Source of the DNA: Isoetes taiwanensis
Lineage: Eukaryota > Streptophyta > Lycopodiopsida > Isoetales > Isoetaceae
Assembly: GCA_021234155.1 (NCBI GenBank)
Contig: JAJEKV010000012.1
Span: 8,524,448 to 8,588,447 of the forward strand
Direction of reading: 5' to 3'
DNA: 64,000 nucleotides
Part shown: positions 56,487-64,000 of the stretch, piece after piece
Position numbering within the stretch: position 1 is the first letter of the stretch
How the letters are laid out: every line of letters starts with the position of its first letter
The notes under the pieces: generated by a model
The model's database searches: none
What the model was told of the DNA's origin: nothing
The model's input: the letters and a program-made list of their open reading frames with translations, nothing else
Translations under genes and position numbers: made by a program

Positions 56487-57440
56487 TCATAGGCCCGAGA
56501 GAAACAGCACCAATGGCAAAGGCGTAGACGCCAACATGAACATGAAAGGGCTTGTCCCATTTAGGAGGAACAAGTACCGGGCCCCGGTAAATAATGCTTC
56601 AACCTCTGGCGGCAGCTTCGCTTGGGGGTTCCAAGCCCAAGTGGATTCATCACCCGTGAGTTTATGAATGGGGTCAGCTATAGCTGCAAGTCCAGGAATG
56701 AAGGTGGAATAGTAATTTACCTTACCCAGGAAAGAGCGTGTCTCTTTGATATTAGACGGTGCTTGAGCATTCAGGACACAACTGATTTTAGCGGGATCCG
56801 TGGTGATGCCTTCTTTACTGACCACATGACCCAACAGAACGCCTGAGGTGACGCAGAAGGTGCACTTCTCAGGATTAAGACTAATGCCAGATTCATCACA
56901 TTTTTGAAAGACAAGCTCCAATTTGTCCAAGTGATCATCCATGGAGCTATAGGCAGAAAAATCATCTTGGAAGATCTGAAGAAAAGGTTTATCCTTCATA
57001 AAGTCTTGAAAGACAGAGAGCATGATGCGCTAAAAGGTTGAAGGAGAGTTTGACAAGCCAAAAGGGACCACCTTGTAGGCAAAAAAGTACTTACCGTGGT
57101 GGTGAAGGTAGTTTTGAGTTGATCTTCTTGCTTGATAGAAATTTGATTGTACCCCCAAAACCATCCATGAAAGAGTACATCTCATGACCAAAGAACCTCT
57201 TCAAGAACCCGGGTCGCTGAAGGGAAGCGGAAAGTGATCACGCCCGTGGGCTTGATTGAGTTTTCTCAGAATCCACGCAAAACGCCGGATCTTACCATTG
57301 TGTTTGAGAGCAATGACGATGGGGCTCACCCATTCAGAATGTTTGACCTCATAAATCAGGCCAGCAGCCAAGAGTTTGTCAATTTCAGCCTTGACGCGGT
57401 CACGGTAATTTGGGTTGAGCCCGCATCACGTTGCTAGATT
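56487..57440 (-). pseudogene. Reverse transcriptase of Ty3 element, frameshifted
   Basis: The frame at 56487-57023 has the palm motif FQDDF (YxDD-type), SGISLNPEKCTFCVTSGVLL, GHVVSKEGITTDPAKI and TRSFLGKVNYYSTFIPGLAA. Upstream pieces in other frames show AEIDKLLAAGLIYEV, WVSPIV, RKLN and DHFPLPF. I count at least four frame breaks between 57023 and 57440. Confidence 0.88.
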
Positions 57441-57631
57441 GGGGCGGCATCAGGTTTGGTAGGAATGGTGAGTTCCCCCAATTCTTTTTTGATACCTCGA
57501 AGGTCTTTATAGCTCCAAGCAAAAATATGTTTGAATTTCTTGAACAGCGTCACAGCGCGTGCTTTATAAGTAGGTGGAAGTTTAGCAGCTAAGCGGACTG
57601 GTTGATTGTTTTCAATGTCCACTATGTCCAC
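57434..57631 (-). pseudogene. Linker between protease and RT of Ty3 element
   Basis: FKHIFAWSYKDLRGIKKELG is the conserved stretch found before RT in plant Ty3 elements. It is followed by ELTIPTKPDAAPI and a stop. Confidence 0.75.
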
Positions 57632-58011
57632 TTCTGGAGTTTGAATGTGAGGAACAACCTCCTTGTCCTGAACCTGATGAGCAGGAGGTCAAGCATGACG
57701 GAGGAGCAAAGCATTTTGAGTGGTGAAGAAAAGAGGCTGCTGAGCGTCATCAAGCAAGGGTTGCTTCATGACGGCATGAACATCAACTGTCTCTGAAGGA
57801 AGGGGATCAGAAAAATGATCAAGACGTTGAATGAGATTGCAGGAAGCCAGGTAAGGGTCCAAGAGAGCCGCCCACGGCCCGGTCCCGATCGAAAGTCATG
57901 TCACCCCAAGGATCAAAGATACCGGGATAAGATGAGAGAGGGAGACCGGCGGAGGTGCTTGAACCCGATAAATATTTTGTGCTTCTTCGAGTCGGTGTCG
58001 AGATGGAAGGT

Positions 58012-58476
58012 TCAAGCATTCTCGGCGAGATCAATTTGCCGCCTTCGATCCATTGTGGCATTGAGATGGCCATCGGTGATGACAAGTTGGTCCGTGGCCC
58101 AGTAGTGAATACTCTTTGCCTGTCGGAGAAAAGGTCTGCCATCACCGGGATCCTCTCCGGCTTTCCAAACACCAAATTCCAAAGGGAATTTGAGATCACC
58201 AATGCTGATATGTAGAAGAGGAGTGACGCCTTGAGGACGCGTGATATGGCCATTTGCCAACTTGATGTCATAAGGGGCACGATATAATTGTTTGATGCCC
58301 AATTGCTTCCTGAGTTTATCAGTAATGAGATTGATGGCACTACCACCATCAATTTGGACATGATTGATATGTTGATTGCCCACCGTGGCATGCACCGTGG
58401 GTGTTGAAGTCGCAACAGCTCCAACCAGAACCGTGGGAAGAGGTAACTGATCTTTGAGAGCCGGACAGAGTTTCAA
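58012..58476 (-). pseudogene. Aspartic protease of Ty3 element
   Basis: VQIDGGSAINLI carries the catalytic Asp-Gly-Gly/Ser-type loop, followed by IKLANGHITRPQGVTPLLHI, the typical second part of the fold. The frame differs from that of gag and overlaps its end by a few bases, which may be a gag-pol frameshift site or a mutation. Confidence 0.8.
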
Positions 58477-60749
58477 AATGGTAGACTCAAAGGAATCTTG
58501 ATCTTGGCAAGTTCTTCCTGAAGTTCCAAAGGAACATGTGAAAAGGGGTCCGCAGGGTCCAATGGAGCTGGGGACTGTGGTAAGGAAGCAGAGACTTCTT
58601 TGAGAAGCTCGACCTCAGCAGCAATATTTGGATATGGCTGAGAGCGTGCACTGGTGGATGATGACGGTGCTGCCTCACGCTGCTGAGCCCGGGTGGTGGC
58701 GTGAACATTTGCCAAGGTTCGACCTTCCGCAGCCTGCATGAGTTTCAGAATACTTTGTCTCACTTTAGGCATGACGTGAGGTATCAGTTTGTCAAGATCA
58801 GGTGCGAAGTGAACTTTTTTATCATCTTCATGAGGAACAGTTTCCACAGCAAAAGCAGGTTGCGTGTCATGAGGAATGATGGTCAAAGGGCGTGAAGCCC
58901 GAGTGTGACGCGAGACAAGACCAACCCAATTTGGCTGTTGGACAGGAGGGTTGAGAGCCTGATAAATCTCCTCCTGAGCTTGTTGATCCATAGGATTGGA
59001 AGTAGACTCTGCTTGCTGAGGTCACTGTTGTTGAGGCGGTCGAGGAGGCTTTCTCAAAACAGGACGAGGGCCCTGTTTACCGTTGGCCACCCAAAGTTGG
59101 TAAGCCGTGAGACGGACAGAAGCTGGTTGATTGGAACCCGGAAGTTGAACTTGAACTTGAGGAAGTTGAGGACACGCCGTGGTGGTGTGACCCCATTCAT
59201 GGCAATGATAACATTGAGCTTTTGAAGGATCAAAGGGAGGACGATTGCCTTGTCCCCGTGACTGCTGAGATGGCTGCATTTGTTGATACTGCTGCGGTGG
59301 TTGATACTGCTGTGGTTGTGGAGCTTGATATTGCTAAGGCTGATACGCCTGTTGTTGCTGAGGCGTGGTCTGGACTTGAAAGACCATTTTATTGCGAAAA
59401 GGTGTAGGATGGGAACGAGTGCATTCTTCCGTGGCGTGATTGCACATATTGCATCTTTTACAATGAGGAGGTCCATTTGAGGAGTTGCATTCATTTGCCA
59501 GATGACCTTGATATTTACAAATAGTACACCAGATGTGAGCGCGTTGTGGATTTGCTTGCTGAGGTTGAACAGAGTTCTGAGGAACCATGATGGGAGGCAT
59601 GAAAGGGAGTTCCTGGAGAGCAACACCTCGAGAGGAAACATTGACCGAATGATTGACCAATTCAATGGTCTGCTCCAAAGACTTTGGATGCAGGTATTCT
59701 GTCATAAGGCGAATGGCAGGAGGAAGGCCCTGCAGAAACCAGACGAGAATCTGGCTTTGCGTGGGGTACTCCTGGAGTTTACTGACAAGAATATGAAGAC
59801 GGTCCGCAAAATCCCTGGCAGACTCCGTGGGCTCTTGCTGAAGGTCATTGAGTTGCTTGAGGAGTAATTGATCATCGTCCGTGGTGCCGTAATGAGACAG
59901 AAAGGCAGTTTTCATTTCTTGCCAACTCTGTTTCCAGTGACTTTTGTTGGCCATTAACCACTGATGAGGGGCGCCTCTGAGCGTGGTCGAAAAGATATGA
60001 AATTTGAGTTGTGGTTGCGCATGACCATTCAGAATTTCGAATTCTTCCATATGAGCTTGAGCACTCTGATCCAAAGGTTTGCCTTTAGTGTTGCCGAAAG
60101 TGGGATAAGTCAGCTTCAAATTAGGAGTTGGAGGGGAAGGCGGAACAGACGCATAGACAGGTGGATTCGTTGGAGGGTATGTTGAAGCATAGAGAGGTGG
60201 AACAGTCTGAGACTGAGAGCCAGGGGGTGGAACTGAAAAAACATGTGGTCCAGCGAAAGCAACATCTGGTGGGGAAGGACCTTGAGAGCCTGCTTCAGTA
60301 GGCTTAAGATCAGTGGTTTGATAAACGGGAAGAGCATGCTGAAAAGATGGAGAAGACTGAAAGTCATGAACGTGGGTAGGGCCAAAAGACACTTGATGGT
60401 AGCCCATCCCACCCGGAGGTGAAGAAGGTTGTGATGGAAGAGGGGTATGACCTGAAGGAATATTGATATAGGTACTGTCAGGAGTCTGAAAATAGTGAGG
60501 CGTGGGCTGAACAGGGGTATGCTGTGGAGATTGAGGTTGAGAACAATGACGACACACAGGGGGAGACCCTGGTCGAGAATGAGCACGAGGGGTAGGAGGT
60601 GCCGACTGAGCTCGTGAGCGGATACGACCTCCCTCAATGTCATAAGCAGTGTCATACATATCCCGAACAGCCTCGCGTCGTTGATGGCACTCCAGTCGAG
60701 CCGCCGTTTGGCAAAGAAGTTCTTCAGGAGTGAAACCTCGAGCCGACAT
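58473..60749 (-). pseudogene. Gag polyprotein of Ty3 element
   Basis: A single frame of 759 codons is broken by TAG at 59334-59336 and TGA at 59022-59024. The N-terminus is MSARGFTPEELLCQTAARLE. Pro/Ser/Gln-rich sequence follows to about 220, then the retrotransposon gag domain (about 225-375, FHIFSTTLRGAPHQWL, RDFADRLHILVSKLQEYP). Three CCHC knuckles follow: CTICKYQGHLANEC, CKRCNMCNHATEEC and, after the TAG, CYHCHEWGHTTTAC. The start lies 41 bp from the LTR. Gag packages the element RNA into particles. Confidence 0.88.
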
Positions 60750-60771
60750 GATGGAAGGAAAAGAAAGATCA

Positions 60772-60790
60772 GACCCGGCAACGGCGACAG
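60772..60790 (-). other. Primer-binding site of Ty3 element
   Basis: Read on the minus strand directly after the LTR: CTGTCGCCGTTGCCGGGTC, close to the GGCGCCGTTGCCGGGG-type site common in plant Ty3 elements. I do not assign the tRNA. Confidence 0.7.
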
Positions 60791-61381
60791 TGTTTGGGGT
60801 CTGGGTTCGGGAACTCCTGCAAGACAGCCCTCTGTGAGGACCCTTGGATCTAACAGGAGAATCCGGGAGCTATGTCACGCGGGATTTGCAAGAAAGAACC
60901 AGAAAAAGAGAAAAGAAAACAACAAGAACAATGAGATCACAATAATAAGCTTCCTTGATGTCAATGAAGATACATGAGCTCTCGCAATCGAGAGAAAACT
61001 GAACTGAGACAAGACTCGAAACTCATCTAAAAACTCATGTGCTAGCTCTACTCATATATATAGTACAATGGCCTTTGGCCCAATATAGACACTCTGACTG
61101 ATTTCGGTGCCGACTCCTGGAAGGAGGCCTGATTTGCAGGAATGCTAGCGGTGCCTCTTGAAAAGCCTGAAATCACGCTGACGCTGACGCGGGTGGTGAC
61201 GGGCCGTCACTTGTCTGAGCGCCGCCTCTTGTTGACGCCAGGCGTGGTCTTTGTCTGCGTGGTCTGCTTGGTGTTCTGCTGAGCCTTTGACGACTGACCC
61301 GCGCCTGATTGTGGATCCTTGGCCTTGACCTGGTCCGTCGTATGCATGAATAGTCATGTACCAGGAGGCACAGGACTAACA
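60791..61381 (-). repeat. 5' LTR of the Ty3 element
   Basis: 591 bp, the same length as the other LTR and differing at about nine positions, mostly transitions. A TATATATAGTAC stretch (about 61055) may include the TATA box. Confidence 0.93.
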
Positions 61382-61386
61382 CTTCC

Positions 61387-61701
61387 CGACTGGCATTAAG
61401 CCGGATTTGCATCTGTTCTTAGCTATAGATGATCTCTAGAGCCTAAGAACCTTAGTTACTGACGAGTGAACCTAACCATGTATGATTAGAGTGGATGGAT
61501 TATATCTTTACTATGTTATTTCAGTTCATTGGATGATATTATATTGCTCTGTGCACAACGCTTATGTATTGGGAAGGGGGGTAAAGACCTACAAGCCATG
61601 AATAGTATGCTCTTATTGACAGACCTCATTAATTCACATGCATATGCGACCTGTGCATAGGAGCCCACCTGGCTGTGGGTGCCAGGATTAGATCGACTAG
61701 C
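61387..61701 (+). repeat. LTR fragment (family A-related), right part
   Basis: It continues 49147-49596 after the Ty3 insertion. It contains GTATTGGGAAGGGGGGTAAA and CCCACCTGGCTGTGGGTG, which match 5400-5515 in the family A LTR. It is cut at 61701 by another LTR. Confidence 0.75.
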
Positions 61702-63172
61702 TGTGGCGTTCCACGTATTTATATGCCTTTTGGGTATAAATACATGACACGTCACTATGAATAATTAATGGTGCATTAATTAAACCCTAATTCAAATTTA
61801 GATATTAACCTAATATTAAAAGGGCTAAAAAACTAAGTTACTTTATAATAAGTAATTTAGCATTGACTTGGCCCAAATCGATTGGGCAAGGGAGAGTTGC
61901 TAACTTGGGACGTCCAAATTAGGGCTTCCACCCCCAATTTGCCCCAATTCAATTTGGGGGCAGTTGGAGAAGGAGGAGGAGCTTATTCAACCAGCAGGGC
62001 ATGGAGAACCTAAGAGATGGGAGATCTAGCTCAGATACCGGTTAGTAGGCTTCGTTAGCTTGAGATTCTAAGTAGGAACTAACCTTTGCTTATTAGATGG
62101 ATGATTAGTCTCTCTATTTTATATTCTAAATGAGATTATGATGGATGTATTAGATATGAATTCTCTCTTTCTGTTCCTCTTGTGTTGTATGGGTAAAGGG
62201 GGCTAGAGATCTAAAGGCCATCTAGGATTAGATATGCTCCTAGCTAGAACCCCTTAAATCCCATTAGGTGCGGCCTGTGCACAAGAACCCACTTGGCTGT
62301 GGATGCTATGTTGTGATTCAGCACCAGACAACGGGTATGATAGGTGAAACAGGGGTGGGGTCTAGCCTAGCTTGGCTACAGGACTCCTATAGTGTGCTAG
62401 ACTTATAGTCGGTCACTAAGTGTGGGCCGGGCATGGGTCTGACACTCTTTGGGTCGCATGCAACATGCCTATATGGATGTTCTGGGCTCGAACGGGCGAG
62501 GTGAGTCGGCCTTTAGATTTAGGGGAGTAAGTCGGGTACGGATGCGGGGGTCACTGATGTGGCACGTATTCTCTAGCACACCTAGGGATGAGACGCCTCC
62601 CTGACCTGCCCATGGGACTGGGGAGATGTAACCTCGAGTAGTCTCATAGGGTGAATCCAGTATGTCTCCGAAAGGCTACAAACACGCAATAGCATGTTTC
62701 AGCTATCTGCAAAGTGTGCATTGAAGGGGAGGATGGAGTGGACTGCCCTAGCCATTGTTCTATGTCAATCAACGCCATGTTATATCTCTGTCTACTGTCA
62801 TCTTGAGGCCTTGAACGTCAGTCAACCCCCTAGAGTCTGAGCCCAAGTAGAGCCCTTATTGGTGGTATATTGCTTATGTTATCGTGTTCTTATATTGCGA
62901 TTTAGATGATGATAGATGGGCCACCCTTCGTGGTGGTATATTATTTTGAGCATGATTGTTGTGTGCTAACATGTATGTATGCTTCTGCTGTATAGGACTC
63001 CCATAGAGGACGTGGGACGAACGGCACCTCTGTGTTCCTCACACGGACACTTGGTCATCCCAAGTAGTCCGAGTTAGACGGAGGGCCTTTCCATGGTGAT
63101 GTAGTTGCCACGGGAGGGGAATTCCCCGTATTTGAATGATGGGAGTATCGTATAGGTCCTGGGAGCATCACA
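61702..63172 (+). repeat. Second LTR, family A-related
   Basis: It runs from TGTGGCGTTC to GGGAGCATCACA, 1471 bp. Shared landmarks with 4769-6281 are TGGCTGTGGATG/TGGTTGTGGGTG, GCAAAGTGTGCA..GGGG.GGATGGAGTGGAC and CCACCCTTCG.GGTGG. It inserted into the older LTR fragment on its left. Confidence 0.85.
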
Positions 63173-63173
63173 G

Positions 63174-63190
63174 TGGTATCAAAGCCATGA
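63174..63190 (+). other. Primer-binding site of the second LTR element
   Basis: TGGTATCAAAGCCATGA follows one base after the LTR, an initiator-Met-type site with a few changes. The next 30 bp (GGTGGACCAAATCATAGCAC) align with the same place in the unit 2 element (6290-6330). Confidence 0.85.
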
Positions 63191-64000
63191 TTTTGGTGGA
63201 CCAAATCATAGCACTGACCATATTCTAACTCGTTAGTTCGATAGATAGTAGGGGACTTTAATCTAGGATAAACTACCTCAACTTCATATGTAGCATGTGT
63301 TGGCCTAATTATGGAAGAAATAAGCGAGCTAGAGATTAACGTGTGAGTTTTTAGAATAGAGTTATGCTATGTTGGGAGAACGAGGTCTCTTATTTCCATG
63401 GGCCATAATGTTTTCTAGGTAACTCGAATGGAGGCGATTCTTGCACCAACGCGTCCTGGACAATCTAATTGACCAAGGAACATGGGTAGGATGTACCAAA
63501 ACGACATTAAATGGGCTCAGAAGTAAAAGGGGCATGATCGGCAAAACGACGTCTTAGAATTTAAAAAGAAACTCCAAAATTCCCCATCACGCCACGTATT
63601 TTTTTGCGTATAAAAATTTCTGCCGCTTTTAATTCTTAAAGTCGACATCTTACCTTTTTGAAAGGATTTGAGAGTTATGCCATGTTTTGAGACTTATGGC
63701 ATATTTGAGCTAAGGTGGCATGTTTAAGCCATATGTCCAGCTTGAGCCTAGGTCACGTTTGTGCCTAGGTGGCATGTTTGAGCCTAGGGCATGTTTGACT
63801 ATAGCGGCAATGCTTAAGCCTAAGTGGCATGTTTGGGTCTAGTCTACACGTTTGAGCCCAAGTATTTCGTCGTCCGGGCAGTACAGAGGCTTCGAAATGG
63901 TAATTCGACTTCGCCATATCGTCTGGAATGGTGAAATTACCGTAAGGACCAAGTTACGCGATTAGTTTTGCCAAAGAAAGAAACACGAACAACAGGCTTG
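63191..64000 (+). mobile_element. Internal region of second LTR element, cut by window end
   Basis: There are no pol motifs. It runs off the window. It contains a degenerate short repeat at 63678-63862. Confidence 0.6.
63678..63862 (+). repeat. Degenerate ~27-bp repeat
   Basis: Variants of GGCATGTTTGAGCCTAGGT recur about seven times with irregular spacing. Each carries GTTTGAGCC or a close form. Confidence 0.7.

Larger units (their letters stand above)
49597..61381 (-). mobile_element. Ty3-type LTR retrotransposon, 11.8 kb
   Basis: It is bounded by an exact 5-bp target duplication CTTCC (49592-49596 and 61382-61386). Two 591-bp LTRs differ at about nine positions by eye. Order on the minus strand: LTR, primer-binding site, gag, protease, RT, RNase H, integrase, then 4.6 kb before the second LTR. 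RT-RH-IN order and the integrase C-terminus show Ty3/gypsy type. The long 3' space with extra ORFs and no visible chromodomain point to the Tat/Athila group. The element is complete in structure but its frames are broken. Confidence 0.93.

Overview
The window is nuclear DNA of a land plant. The evidence is a GH17 beta-1,3-glucanase gene with spliceosomal introns, a CASP-like (casparian strip membrane domain) gene fragment, plant-type LINE, LTR and MITE-like elements, and small genes lost in long repeat-rich spacers. The amount of nested retroelement sequence and the low gene density would suit a fern or gymnosperm, but I cannot fix the lineage from sequence alone.

Region 1 (62-24910) is a tandem array of five complete or interrupted units plus one truncated unit. 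The basic unit is about 2.78 kb. Each unit carries, in order, an AT-rich spacer, a conserved upstream block, one small gene for a secreted six-cysteine peptide, a 3' block, and a minisatellite packed with ACGT-core motifs. Only the fifth copy (22406-22636) is intact. The others are broken in different ways: cysteine loss plus deletions (unit 1), an LTR element (units 2 and 4), and a 4.06-kb composite insertion in the signal peptide (unit 3). One stretch (about 9500-10090) looks like two unrelated repeat copies interleaved every 10-40 bases, most likely an assembly or polishing artefact.

Region 2 (24911-38250) is repeat-rich spacer: a 265-bp duplication at the array edge, a reverse-oriented decayed copy of the LTR element found in the array, a LINE fragment with an ATTT microsatellite tail, a CACTA-like terminus with 88-bp subterminal repeats, a solo LTR on the minus strand, two exons of a CASP-like membrane protein, and a LINE 3' fragment with a nested MITE.

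Region 3 (38255-40207) holds the one convincing complete host gene besides the peptide. It has four exons and encodes a 497-residue GH17 glucanase with an X8/CBM43 module and a hydrophobic tail typical of GPI anchoring.

Region 4 (41475-49146) contains a Tourist-like element (TTA target duplication) with LINE remnants inside it, duplicated LINE ORF1-like segments, a polyadenylated retrosequence with an unrecognised reading frame, and a gag-like fragment with a zinc knuckle.

Region 5 (49147-64000) is a nest. A 1.5-kb-LTR element has been interrupted by an 11.8-kb Ty3-type retrotransposon (49597-61381; 591-bp LTRs; target duplication CTTCC) and by a second 1.5-kb LTR element. The Ty3 element is on the minus strand. 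It carries gag, protease, RT, RNase H and integrase, then about 3 kb of extra same-strand coding sequence with a long coiled coil, and a small divergent antisense reading frame with its own TATA-like box. Its long frames are broken by single nonsense codons and its pol by many frameshifts, although its two LTRs are nearly identical.
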